Positions 9,010 to 17,440 of a stretch of 64,000 bases of DNA are shown here, one piece after another. Within the stretch, counting starts at the first letter, position 1, and each line of letters starts with the position of its first letter. The DNA comes from an uncultured Francisellaceae bacterium (lineage in GTDB: Bacteria > Pseudomonadota > Gammaproteobacteria > UBA6186 > Azoamicaceae). Made by a program: the position numbers and the translations under genes. Location of the stretch: NCBI GenBank assembly GCA_903907935.1, contig CAIVQA010000105.1, positions 1 to 64,000 of the forward strand, given 5' to 3'. A model generated the notes under the pieces. That model worked only from the letters and a program-made list of their open reading frames with translations. It was not told the origin of the DNA and did not search any database.

Positions 9010-9954
9010 TTATTCAACTTGATCTAACGCTCTAATGTCTTCAACGCTTTTTACAACCAAACCAAGGCTTAGCTTATCAAAAACATCATATATAACCACT
9101 TCCCCTTTTGAGATGTTATTGGCTGTAACATATTGTTTTTTACTTTTATATGGATCTTGAAAGACTAAATCTACATTTTTTACCTTTAATATATGACCAA
9201 TTTTTGCACCATCCCTTGCTCCAATACTTACTATTACCGAATTATTAGTAGCACCTTTCTTAATACCAGGAATCACAGATAAAACATATCCTTTAAATGG
9301 TTTATCTGGAGTAAAAGCTTGAATTTTTTCTGATAAATCTAAGCTTTTGCTTGGCATAATTAGTGTCCCTGGTTTAATAGGTTTTTGAGCCGAATTTATT
9401 TCTAATAAACTAAGAGTTGCTCGACGTACAATAATAGCCTTACCAATAACCAACATTTCTGTTCCAAGATATTCTTTAGTTTCTGGATGATAGTAAGACT
9501 CTCTACCATCTACAAATACATATTGGGAATAATTGTCTTTTTCTAAACCTGCGACAAAAACTCGATCATCAGTACCTGCCATTTTAAATGATTTTTTTTC
9601 TAACCCAATTACATAACGTTTATTTGGCTCAAAAGTATCTTCCTGTTTTTTTTTAACATTAAATAGTGTTTTTATGCTAGGCACCCTAATAGGAAAAATT
9701 CTATTTTTTTTACTATCTTTTTTATTGTTTTTACCTTGTTTTAAATTTAGTTCATCAATAATCATTATTCTTTCTAGGTAAGGCATCAAATATTCTAATG
9801 TGATTTCATATTTTATTGGGGATATAGAAGAAATCTTAATCTTTGGTTTTAAAGTTATCTTTTCAACTTCCGACAAGTCTTCGTCTTCACTAAAAACAAC
9901 GCTAGTTGATATAGCCAATAAAAATACCAATAAAAATCTAAATGTTTTTTCCAT
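9010..9954 (-). CDS. Exported protein of the def-linked LysM family, LysM not evident
   Basis: A 314-residue protein with an N-terminal signal peptide (about 1-22, ending near VVFSE). It is transcribed divergently from def and lies beside dprA, the place held in gammaproteobacteria by a LysM-domain protein. The central and C-terminal parts fit that family: DDRVFVAGL, YYHPETKEYLGTEMLVIGKA, then PGTLIMPS and GARDGAKIGHILKV. However, the N-terminal LysM module that binds peptidoglycan is not visible; a Lys-rich spacer (about 75-110) is there instead. It is probably a periplasmic cell-envelope protein. Family assignment rests on context plus these motifs. Confidence 0.75.
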   Translation of the reverse strand: MEKTFRFLLVFLLAISTSVVFSEDEDLSEVEKITLKPKIKISSISPIKYEITLEYLMPYLERIMIIDELNLKQGKNNKKDSKKNRIFPIRVPSIKTLFNVKKKQEDTFEPNKRYVIGLEKKSFKMAGTDDRVFVAGLEKDNYSQYVFVDGRESYYHPETKEYLGTEMLVIGKAIIVRRATLSLLEINSAQKPIKPGTLIMPSKSLDLSEKIQAFTPDKPFKGYVLSVIPGIKKGATNNSVIVSIGARDGAKIGHILKVKNVDLVFQDPYKSKKQYVTANNISKGEVVIYDVFDKLSLGLVVKSVEDIRALDQVE

Positions 9955-10099
9955 ATTTTCTACCCAACTTCAACTAATTAGAGCCTACAAATTAATTACC
10001 ATATTCACTGTAATTAAAGTATAGTGTTATTAATTAGTTTTTATACTAATTATAACTCTTACCTTTAGTTTTTGTGTATGTTATGATAATAAATTAATT

Positions 10100-10606
10100 A
10101 TGGCTTTATTAAATATTTTACAGTACCCAGATCCTAGACTCCAAAAAATCGCTGCCCCAGTGGAGCTATCTGATATTAATAGCGAAAAAATTAAAAGTAT
10201 TATTACAAACATGTTTGAAACTATGTATCTTGAAAATGGTATAGGATTAGCAGCAATTCAAGTTAATATCCCTTTACAGATTGTAACTATCAATATATCC
10301 GAACAAAAAGATCAACAACTTTGTTTAATTAATCCTGTAATAACTAATCATCAAGATTTTATTACCTCAGAAGAAGGTTGTTTATCTTTTCCTGGGATAC
10401 ACGCAAAAATACAACGTTATAAACAAATTAGCGTTGAATTTTTAGATCATTTAGGAAATAAACAAAATCTACATGCCGAAGATCTTCTTAGTATATGTAT
10501 TCAACATGAAGTTGACCACTTACAAGGTATAACGTTTTTTGATCATTTATCTCCACTAAAAAAAAGTCTTTTAGAAAAAAAACTCAAAAAACTTAGAAAA
10601 AAATAA
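10100..10606 (+). CDS. def: Peptide deformylase
   Basis: Removes the formyl group from the N-terminal methionine of new proteins. At 168 residues it has the normal size and all three metal-site motifs: GIGLAAIQ (47-54), EEGCLS (91-96, Cys94 as ligand) and HEVDH (136-140). It is followed after 16 bases by fmt, the enzyme that adds the formyl group, the usual operon. The upstream divergent gap contains TATGATAAT shortly before the ATG, a plausible -10 box, and the inverted repeat TTAATTAG/CTAATTAT. Confidence 0.97.
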   Translation: MALLNILQYPDPRLQKIAAPVELSDINSEKIKSIITNMFETMYLENGIGLAAIQVNIPLQIVTINISEQKDQQLCLINPVITNHQDFITSEEGCLSFPGIHAKIQRYKQISVEFLDHLGNKQNLHAEDLLSICIQHEVDHLQGITFFDHLSPLKKSLLEKKLKKLRKK

Positions 10607-10622
10607 AATATATTGATTACAT

Positions 10623-11594
10623 ATGAACCAAAACAATATAAAAAATATTATCTTTGCTGGCACCCCACCTATTGCCGCATATACCTTAGAAAAATTAATA
10701 AAAGCGGGAATAAATATCTCTGCTTGCTACACTCGGCCAGATCGCCCCAATGGTCGAGGACAAAAACTAGCCTATTCCGCCGTAAAGACTACTAGTCTAG
10801 CTTTTAACATCCCAATTTTTCAACCAGAAACTTTAAAAGATCCTATAGCACAAAAAACTTTACAACAATTGGAAGCAGATCTAATGATTGTCTTTGCTTA
10901 TGGATTAATTTTACCTAAAGAAATCTTAGCAATCCCTAAATTTGGGTGTATTAATATCCATACTTCTTTATTGCCAAGATGGAGAGGCGCGGCACCAACT
11001 CAACATGCTATTTTAAGAGGAGACAATATAACAGGGATCAGTATTATCAATATAGAACCAGAAGTGGATGCTGGTCCTGTGTTATATAGCATTAGCTGCC
11101 CAATAACCTCTACCGACACCAACGAAAGTCTACTTAAGAAACTACAACCTTTAGCGGTTACTGCCATTTTAGAAGTCTTACAACAATTAAAAGCTAACCA
11201 ATTAACCCCTATACCTCAAGATAGCTCTCTCATAACTTTTGCAAAAAAAATTGATAAAAATCAGGCCAAAATTAATTGGGATCAATCTGCTATAGAAATA
11301 GACCGTATAATTAGAGCTTTTATCCCAGAACCAGTTGCATTTACTGAATTAGAAAAAGACCATACTCCTATCAAAATTTGGCAAGCAACTGTTAACCAGG
11401 AACTTAACTCCAGCCGCCATGCTTCTGGCAGTATTGTAAGTGCTAATCGACATGGTATAAATGTAGCTACTGGGAGTGGCCTTCTACGACTAGAAAAATT
11501 ACAATTTCCTGGTGGCAAAATATTACATGTTGCCGATCTACTAAATTCTCCTAAATATAAAGACTTATTAAACTTACATGCAAAATTTATTTAA
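10623..11594 (+). CDS. fmt: Methionyl-tRNA formyltransferase
   Basis: 323 residues; formylates initiator Met-tRNA using 10-formyl-tetrahydrofolate. The N-terminal Rossmann domain starts NIIFAGTPP. The family motif SLLPRWRGAAP follows NIHT, and VDAGPVLY supplies the conserved active-site Asp region. The C-terminal domain begins near residue 205. It is preceded by def and its last 17 bases overlap the start of the next gene, indicating translational coupling. Confidence 0.96.
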   Translation: MNQNNIKNIIFAGTPPIAAYTLEKLIKAGINISACYTRPDRPNGRGQKLAYSAVKTTSLAFNIPIFQPETLKDPIAQKTLQQLEADLMIVFAYGLILPKEILAIPKFGCINIHTSLLPRWRGAAPTQHAILRGDNITGISIINIEPEVDAGPVLYSISCPITSTDTNESLLKKLQPLAVTAILEVLQQLKANQLTPIPQDSSLITFAKKIDKNQAKINWDQSAIEIDRIIRAFIPEPVAFTELEKDHTPIKIWQATVNQELNSSRHASGSIVSANRHGINVATGSGLLRLEKLQFPGGKILHVADLLNSPKYKDLLNLHAKFI

Positions 11595-13029
11595 GCAGTT
11601 ACAGCTAAATAATAACAAATTTCTTGGTTTGATCTGTTTATTAGCAATTGGTAGCTTTTTATTAACTCTAAATTTACCTTTAGTTGGTGAAGAAGGGGTT
11701 TATACTAATGCAGCATTAGAAATGATGTTTACTAAAAAATATAACTTTGCGACTTTATATGGTAATTTTTATCCTCGACCACCGCTATATAATTGGTTAA
11801 TTATTTTATTTGGTAAACTTTTTGGTGCAAAGAATATTGTGCTTGGTGCTAGGTTGGTTACCATGACAGCCACCAGTATAACTGCTGTTTTATTGTTTTT
11901 TATAACTAAAAAGGCCATACAATTTAACCAAACTATTACATTTAAATCTAAATTTGCGTTATTTACAGTTGCTGTTTTTCTTAGTGGCGATTTACTGTTT
12001 AAACGTGGTTGGTTGGCTTATTCCGACCCGCTATTTGCTATGTTTGTATTTGCTAGCATGGCATTATTAATTGTTGGGTCATTAAAAAATAATTTGTTTT
12101 TGATTTTTCTAGCAAACTGTTGTTTGTTTTTTGGGTTTTTAAGTAAAACGCACACTATTTATGTTTTTTATGCAATAACTTATCTGACATTATTGTTTTT
12201 TGGATCTGAAAAATTTTTACTTAAATTCAAAACTATATCTTTGCATTTACTTTTTATATGCCTTACTTTCGCTTATGATTTTTACTTTAATGAATCTCAT
12301 TTTTTTATAACTACTGTGGCTGATATTGAGCGTTTACTTGGTCTACGACATAATCCTGAAGCAGCCTTATGGCATAATATTATTGTTTTTCCCATAAAAA
12401 CTTGGTTGGCATTGTTACCTGGAAGTTTAATAATATTGTTAGCATTACTAAAAATAAAAAATAAATTGGGTTTTTTTAGTTTTAATCAAAACATCTACAA
12501 ACACGCAAATACAAACATACCATCAATAAAAATTATTTTATTGATAACTTTTGGTAATTTTATTCCTTATTGGTTTGCCTCTCAAAGCAATATACGATAT
12601 TTATTACCTCTGTATCCTTGGTTTGCGATAATAATAGCCTATATTGTTTGGCAAGCAGAGTTAACAGAAAAAACTATTATTTTATTAACCATAGGGATCA
12701 TTATAAAATATTTTGTTGCCATATTTTGGTTTCCATATGAATATACAGTTAAATATGGCAATACAGAATATATAGCTAAAAACATTTTACAAACAACCGC
12801 CAATTACGATTTATATGTAGAATCCTACTCTTCTGCTGGATTAAGGATTGCCGGCGAAATTAATAAGCTTAGATGGCCTAAACAACCTCTACAAGAAAAA
12901 CCTACACAAAATAAAAATTATTATTTTGTTCTAAAAGAACTAGCTTTAGATCAAGATCCAAAATTGCATTTAATAACAAGCTATACTGTAAAAAAAGAAC
13001 AACTTTTTTTATATTTGGTTACTACCTAA
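11578..13029 (+). CDS. GT-C family membrane glycosyltransferase (ArnT/PMT-like)
   Basis: 483 residues with about 11-12 transmembrane helices. The first periplasmic loop carries GEEGVYTNAALEM (about 37-49), the acidic site typical of GT-C enzymes such as ArnT and PMT, followed by YPRPPLYNW, which resembles the family's substrate-binding loop. Such enzymes transfer a sugar from a polyprenyl-phosphate donor to lipid A, protein or another acceptor outside the membrane; which one is not readable. The start overlaps fmt by 17 bases, so it is in the def-fmt operon, in the position normally occupied by rsmB (sun). A family B palindrome follows it. Confidence 0.82.
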   Translation: MQNLFKQLQLNNNKFLGLICLLAIGSFLLTLNLPLVGEEGVYTNAALEMMFTKKYNFATLYGNFYPRPPLYNWLIILFGKLFGAKNIVLGARLVTMTATSITAVLLFFITKKAIQFNQTITFKSKFALFTVAVFLSGDLLFKRGWLAYSDPLFAMFVFASMALLIVGSLKNNLFLIFLANCCLFFGFLSKTHTIYVFYAITYLTLLFFGSEKFLLKFKTISLHLLFICLTFAYDFYFNESHFFITTVADIERLLGLRHNPEAALWHNIIVFPIKTWLALLPGSLIILLALLKIKNKLGFFSFNQNIYKHANTNIPSIKIILLITFGNFIPYWFASQSNIRYLLPLYPWFAIIIAYIVWQAELTEKTIILLTIGIIIKYFVAIFWFPYEYTVKYGNTEYIAKNILQTTANYDLYVESYSSAGLRIAGEINKLRWPKQPLQEKPTQNKNYYFVLKELALDQDPKLHLITSYTVKKEQLFLYLVTT

Positions 13030-13051
13030 AAAATGTACACGTTCCCAAACA

Positions 13052-13182
13052 GTAATCGTTCACGCGGGTACCTATTGCTGCACTGCGGTCAGTAACTCGC
13101 GCACTTTTATAATTAAAAACAACCCCCAAAACGTGCTCAAACAGTACGGTCCTCGTTGCAGCAATAGGTACCCACGTGAACA
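13052..13182. repeat. Family B palindrome (copy B1)
   Basis: The outer arms are GTTCACGCGGGTACCTATTG on the left and CAATAGGTACCCACGTGAAC on the right. The inner core reads CTGCGGTCAGTAACTCGC ... GCTCAAACAGTACGGTCC. It fills the gap between the convergent glycosyltransferase and tsaC genes. The inner AACTCGC/GCTCAAAC boxes are the same as in family A, whereas the arms are unrelated. Confidence 0.88.
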
Positions 13183-13188
13183 ATTAAA

Positions 13189-13797
13189 TTACCCCAAACA
13201 ACCCTGTAGCTCTTCTAAACTAATAACCCCTTGCCGCAAAATTACTGGTTTTTCCACCAAAGAAACTATGGTTGATTCTATCCCGAAATTACAAGGACCA
13301 CCATCTAACATAAAAACTTGATCACCAAACACATTAAAAACTTGTTCAAAAGTAGTGGGGCTATTATGATCGGATAGATTAGCTGAAGTACCAACAATTC
13401 CAGAATTAAAATTTTTTAATAATTCTAATGCAATAGGATGATTAGGGATCCTAATAGCAATAGTATTCTGTCCAGATGTCATTACATTAGATACTTTTGC
13501 TGCTTTCTTTACTACAATAGTAAGTGGGCCTGGCCAAAATTTTTCTGCTAAAACAAATAGTTCATCCCGTTTCAAATATTCTGGATCAACCCATTCACTA
13601 AGATGCTTTATGTTAGGGATATGTACTATTAGTGGACAACCTAATGAACGTTTCTTTAAAGCAAAAACGGATAATATAGCAGCTTCACAGGTAGCATCTG
13701 CACCTAGCCCATACACTGTGTCTGTTGGAAAAACAACTAACCTGCCTTGTCTTAAAAGATCTACAGCTTTAATAATCTGCTCTTTATTTGTATTCAC
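13189..13797 (-). CDS. tsaC: Threonylcarbamoyl-AMP synthase
   Basis: A 202-residue YrdC/Sua5-domain protein that makes threonylcarbamoyl-AMP from threonine, bicarbonate and ATP, the first step of the t6A37 tRNA modification. Motifs: GRLVVFPTDTVYGLGADA near the N-terminus, KKRSLGCPLIVHI, WPGPLTIVV, IAIRIPNHP and GTSANLSDHNSPTT. The single-domain length fits TsaC rather than two-domain Sua5. Family A copy A4 lies just upstream and family B copy B1 just downstream. Confidence 0.93.
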   Translation of the reverse strand: MNTNKEQIIKAVDLLRQGRLVVFPTDTVYGLGADATCEAAILSVFALKKRSLGCPLIVHIPNIKHLSEWVDPEYLKRDELFVLAEKFWPGPLTIVVKKAAKVSNVMTSGQNTIAIRIPNHPIALELLKNFNSGIVGTSANLSDHNSPTTFEQVFNVFGDQVFMLDGGPCNFGIESTIVSLVEKPVILRQGVISLEELQGCLG

Positions 13798-13818
13798 TTA
13801 ATTCACTCTTAACATGCT

Positions 13819-13952
13819 CATTAAACTTGAAATTAAGGTACTTTAAAAAACAAGTTGTGAAACTCGCCTTTCGCAAAATATGGAAAACCAAGAACCCACG
13901 AGGCTCAAACAACACTCCTTGTTTTTTAGAGTACCTTAATTTCAAGTTTAAC
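13819..13952. repeat. Family A palindrome, short form (copy A4)
   Basis: Arms TTAAACTTGAAATTAAGG and CCTTAATTTCAAGTTTAA. Compared with A2 (TTACACTTG/CAAGTGTAA) both arms changed together, keeping the pairing. Core GTGAAACTCGCCTTTCGC ... GAGGCTCAAACAACACTC. It lies between tsaC and the tRNA-Arg gene. Confidence 0.85.
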
Positions 13953-13979
13953 GGGTATATACCTAAAAAACCCCAAAAC

Positions 13980-14053
13980 CGCGCTCGAGGGGAGTCGAAC
14001 CTCTGACCTTTGGCTCCGGAGGCCAATGCTCTATCCAACTGAGCTACGAGCGC
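13980..14053 (-). tRNA. tRNA-Arg (anticodon CCG)
   Basis: The minus strand folds as a normal tRNA of about 74 bases: acceptor GCGCTCG/CGAGCGC, D-arm GCTCAGTTGGATAGAGC, anticodon stem TTGGC/GCCAA with loop CTCCGGA (anticodon CCG, reading CGG), and T-arm with TTCGACT. The CCA end is not encoded. The 3' end of the 219-aa gene upstream overlaps its 5' part by 23 bases. Confidence 0.95.
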
Positions 14054-14687
14054 TTTTGGGTATAGTATACTTATTTAAAAATGATGGTGCATGTGTTTTT
14101 GGTTTTGTTGGGCTATTTTCTTTAGTTGGTATACAATCAACTGTTACAGCTACATTTATTGGCTTAACCAATATTTTACTGCCAGAACTAAAACTTAGAA
14201 AATCTGCTCTTACAGTTCCCTTGCAACTCCTGTTTACTATTGGCAAAGGTATAGATGAGGTGCTAGCTGTAAAAACAACCATGGAACCTCGCATTGTTGA
14301 TAAACATTTTTTTGTAGTAACGTTGAGCTGTTGTTCCTTGTTTTCGTCATTGGTAATCGTGGTATTAGGAGCTATAGTTCCATCCACATTACTATCAATG
14401 CATAAAACATCCAAATCAACATTAAACATTTTAGTCTTTATACTGGCTAGATGGACCCTAAAAGATCCTTGATGTTTTTCTTTTGCTTCCTTAGTTTGTT
14501 CGGCTAATTTTGCTGTTTTTTTCCTTACTACCTGGAAGCTTTTTTTTGCCATTTTAAATAACATTTCCACAAAAAGTTTATCTTCAAAGCCTTCTGGCAA
14601 ATCAAAACCATCATTGTCATCTTGAACTTCTATTGTTTTCTCTTGTTGATACAGTTGCATATTACGTTGTTTGAAATTTTTACCCAC
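14031..14687 (-). CDS. Hypothetical protein overlapping tRNA-Arg
   Basis: About 219 residues, not recognised. The GTG start at 14687 is preferred because AGGAGG lies six bases before it; an in-frame TTG is too close. The N-terminal part is charged and helical (residues 1-75, many Glu and Lys); the remainder is rich in Thr, Ser and Lys with no enzymatic motif, signal peptide or membrane segment. The reading frame runs 23 bases into tRNA-Arg, so the last codons and stop are tRNA sequence, suggesting the original 3' end was lost. It sits where parA/parB commonly follow rsmG, but has no resemblance to either. Confidence 0.5.
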   Translation of the reverse strand: MGKNFKQRNMQLYQQEKTIEVQDDNDGFDLPEGFEDKLFVEMLFKMAKKSFQVVRKKTAKLAEQTKEAKEKHQGSFRVHLASIKTKMFNVDLDVLCIDSNVDGTIAPNTTITNDENKEQQLNVTTKKCLSTMRGSMVVFTASTSSIPLPIVNRSCKGTVRADFLSFSSGSKILVKPINVAVTVDCIPTKENSPTKPKTHAPSFLNKYTIPKSARSSVG

Positions 14688-14782
14688 CGCCAACCTCCTT
14701 TGGTTTACAATTAACGTTGTTCCAAAAGCGTAACCATTAACAGTAAAGATTTCTATCCTGATTTTTTTGACAGTGCAATTAG

Positions 14783-14934
14783 TATATACTCTCAGCTAAT
14801 CTGTTTTCGGTACTCTAAAAAACAAGGAGTGTTGTTTGAGCCTCCTTTGTCTCTAGTTGCTCCTTATTTTACGAAAGGCGAGTTTCACGACTTGTTTTTT
14901 AGAGTACCGAAAACAGATTAGCTGAGAGTATATA
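14783..14934. repeat. Family A palindrome, short form (copy A5)
   Basis: The arms start TATATACTCTCAGCTAATCT and pair perfectly with the opposite arm through about 44 bases. Here the plus strand carries the core as GTTTGAGCC ... GGCGAGTTTC, the reverse of A2 and A4. Relative to A9 the arm triplets TGA/TCA became TCT/AGA in both arms. It lies just before the rsmG 3' end. Confidence 0.9.
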
Positions 14935-14943
14935 ATGGGTATA

Positions 14944-15561
14944 TCACTTAGCAATAATCACTAAACTTCTTTTGGCAGAAACTCCAGGAACTTTTAGTTC
15001 CTTTACTTCTATAATTTTATAACCTTCCCCACAATCTGCCCCAACAACAAAGAAAGAAGGATCAGACTTCATAGCTACTAATATTCCTTGCTTAGCGCAT
15101 AAATGTTTAGATAACCTCACGAAATCTTGAAGATCAGAAAAAGCTCTAGAAATAATTAAATCAAACTTCCCTGTAAACCTTTCCACTCTTTCTGCCGCGA
15201 TACTAACATTAGACAATTGCAAAACATTAACAGCATGTCTTACAAAAGTAATTTTTTTTATTTTTTGATCTAATAAAGTTATGTTACAAGAAGGAACAAC
15301 AACAGCTAACGGGATCCCCGGCAAACCGGCGCCAGTCCCTACATCTAAAATGTTTTTTTTTTCACAGTTAATATTCGCGGCAACACTAATGCTATCCAAA
15401 ATATGATATGCTAGCATATGTTGATAACTAGCATCTGCGCATAAATTATGTGTTTTATTCCACACCCGCAAAAGATCTAAATATTTTAGTAATTCTTGTC
15501 CTTCAGTCTTACTTACACAAAAACCAAACTGTTTGGCATCATCTAATAATTTTTGCAACAT
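14944..15561 (-). CDS. rsmG: 16S rRNA (guanine527-N7)-methyltransferase
   Basis: 205 residues (family about 205-210). Methylates G527 of 16S rRNA with S-adenosylmethionine. The SAM-binding motif ILDVGTGAGLPGIPLAV lies at about 69-85; the catalytic-domain segments ITLLDQKIKKITFVRHAV and LIISRAFSDLQDF follow. Its start overlaps the 3' end of mnmG by 19 bases, the usual coupled gidA-gidB arrangement. Confidence 0.96.
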   Translation of the reverse strand: MLQKLLDDAKQFGFCVSKTEGQELLKYLDLLRVWNKTHNLCADASYQHMLAYHILDSISVAANINCEKKNILDVGTGAGLPGIPLAVVVPSCNITLLDQKIKKITFVRHAVNVLQLSNVSIAAERVERFTGKFDLIISRAFSDLQDFVRLSKHLCAKQGILVAMKSDPSFFVVGADCGEGYKIIEVKELKVPGVSAKRSLVIIAK

Positions 15562-17438
15562 GATTTGTTTAAATATAATAACAAAATGGAAATAGCCGCA
15601 GGGGTAATTCCTGGAACCCTAATTGCATGCCCTAAACTAATTGGTCTGGCTATGTTAAGTTTTTCTACAACTTCATTGGATAATCCAGGAATATTGTTAT
15701 AATCAAAACTCAAAGGAATTGGTAGTTTTTCATATTTATTATATTTAAGAATCTCCTGTTGTTGCCTTAACATATATCCCTCATATTTTACTGTTGTTTC
15801 TAATGCAACAATAAAAGGTTCTTCTAACCCAACTTCCCCAACAGATGGTAGTTTAATAAGCTTTTTATAAGATACTTCTGGTCTTTTTAACAAATCTAAA
15901 GCCCTTGTTTCTTTCTCTAAATTAGTATCTGTAACTTTTTTAAACTCTGCAGCATCATTACCTGTTGTCAACACAACAATTTGTTTTAATCTAGCAATCT
16001 CTTGCTCTATAACATTTTTTTTATTAATAAATTTTGCCATTTTAGCATCATCAATTAAATTTAATCGTCTGGCAGTTGCAGCTAAACGAAAATCTGCATT
16101 ATCTTCTCGCAACTGTAATCTATATTCTGCTCTGCTAGTTAACATTCGATATGGTTCATTAGTCCCTTTAGTAATTAAATCATCTATTAAAACCCCAATA
16201 TATGCTTCATCTCTTTTTGGACTCCAACTTTCTATATTTAAAGCTCTAGCTGCTGCATTAATTCCTGCTACCAACCCCTGAGCTGCTGCTTCTTCATACC
16301 CAGTAGTACCATTAATTTGCCCAGCAAAAAACAAACCAGCAACAATTTTAGTTTGTAATGTTGGCAACAAATCTCTAGGATCAAAAAAATCATATTCTAT
16401 TGCATACCCAGTTCTAGTTATGTGAGCATTTTCTAGCCCTTCTATACTATGAATTATTTCTAACTGCACATCAAATGGCAGACTTGTAGACAAACCATTT
16501 GGATAAATCTCGGTAGTATATATTCCTTCTGGTTCTAAAAAAATTTGATGTGAATCTCTATGAGAAAATTTAACTACTTTATCTTCTATTGAAGGACAGT
16601 ATCTCGGACCAACCCCATCTATCATCCCGCCATACATCGCAGATCTTTCTAAATTTTGCATAATAATATCGTTAGTTCTACTATTCGTTCTGGCAATATA
16701 ACAATTCACTTTGGGTACATTAAAAAATTCTTTTGGCTCTCGCCATATAGAAAAATAGGGCGTATTGGTTTCGGTAGGTTGAATTGTCAGTTTAGAAAAA
16801 TCTATAGTACGACTATCTATTCTTGGTGGAGTTCCTGTTTTTAACCGTTTAACCCTAAATGGCATTTGACGCAAAGCTTTAGCCAAAGCGATAGAAGCAT
16901 TATCTCCTGCTCTTCCTGCAATATAATTTTGATCGCCTATATGAATTTTACCATTTAAAAAAGTTCCAGCCGTCAATATGACAGCTGGGGTGTTAAACAA
17001 AATACCAGTACTAGTTATAACTCCTACAACCTGATCATTTTTAATTAAAATATCATTTACGGTCGCCTGAAAAATTGATAGCCCTTCTTGGTTTTCAATA
17101 ATTTTTCTTATAGCAAGTCGATATAGGTTTCTATCGCTTTGAGCTCTAGTTGCCCTAACTGCTGGGCCTTTACTGCTATTTAAGGTTCGATAATGGATCC
17201 CAGCCAAATCTGCAGCAACTCCCATGCAGCCACCCATAGCATCGATCTCTTTTACTAAATGTCCCTTTCCTACCCCGCCAATTGCAGGATTACAAGACAT
17301 TTGCCCTATAGTCTCAATATTTTGAGTAAGCAACATAGTACTCGCCCCTCTCCTAGCAGAAGCTAACGCCGCTTCTGTACCAGCATGGCCGCCGCCTATA
17401 ACTATAACATCAAAATTTTTAGAAAATACGGTATACAT
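15543..17438 (-). CDS. mnmG: tRNA uridine-5-carboxymethylaminomethyl modification enzyme MnmG (GidA)
   Basis: 631 residues, full length. With MnmE it installs the cmnm5 group on wobble uridine 34 using FAD and folate. The FAD-binding motif is VIGGGHAGTEAALASARRG at the N-terminus; other conserved blocks are NPAIGGVGKGHLVKEIDA, KRLKTGTPPRID and GYEEAAAQGLVAGINAA. The partner gene mnmE lies two bases upstream and rsmG overlaps downstream, one transcription unit running away from the origin. Confidence 0.97.
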   Translation of the reverse strand: MYTVFSKNFDVIVIGGGHAGTEAALASARRGASTMLLTQNIETIGQMSCNPAIGGVGKGHLVKEIDAMGGCMGVAADLAGIHYRTLNSSKGPAVRATRAQSDRNLYRLAIRKIIENQEGLSIFQATVNDILIKNDQVVGVITSTGILFNTPAVILTAGTFLNGKIHIGDQNYIAGRAGDNASIALAKALRQMPFRVKRLKTGTPPRIDSRTIDFSKLTIQPTETNTPYFSIWREPKEFFNVPKVNCYIARTNSRTNDIIMQNLERSAMYGGMIDGVGPRYCPSIEDKVVKFSHRDSHQIFLEPEGIYTTEIYPNGLSTSLPFDVQLEIIHSIEGLENAHITRTGYAIEYDFFDPRDLLPTLQTKIVAGLFFAGQINGTTGYEEAAAQGLVAGINAAARALNIESWSPKRDEAYIGVLIDDLITKGTNEPYRMLTSRAEYRLQLREDNADFRLAATARRLNLIDDAKMAKFINKKNVIEQEIARLKQIVVLTTGNDAAEFKKVTDTNLEKETRALDLLKRPEVSYKKLIKLPSVGEVGLEEPFIVALETTVKYEGYMLRQQQEILKYNKYEKLPIPLSFDYNNIPGLSNEVVEKLNIARPISLGHAIRVPGITPAAISILLLYLNKSCCKNY

Positions 17439-17440
17439 GG

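Noticed and set aside
8823-9035. Open frame of 70 codons inside a family A repeat
   Set aside because: It is translation of palindrome sequence (GCGCCATCCTGGCGC region); similar frames at 13133-13321, 13784-14038, 58729-58947 and 62448-62708 also run through repeats and have no ribosome site.
13052-13182. Integron attC site
   Set aside because: Length and folding fit loosely, but GTTTGAG does not meet the R' box GTTRRRY and no integrase or cassette row is present.
14026-14472. 148-codon plus-strand frame opposite the 219-aa gene
   Set aside because: It is the antisense shadow of the minus-strand gene, begins inside the tRNA and lacks a ribosome site; the minus strand has a clear AGGAGG.
14783-14934. 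TA target-site duplication of a mariner-type MITE at family A ends
   Set aside because: The ends do read TA...TA, but they are part of the palindrome itself, so a duplication cannot be told apart without an empty site.
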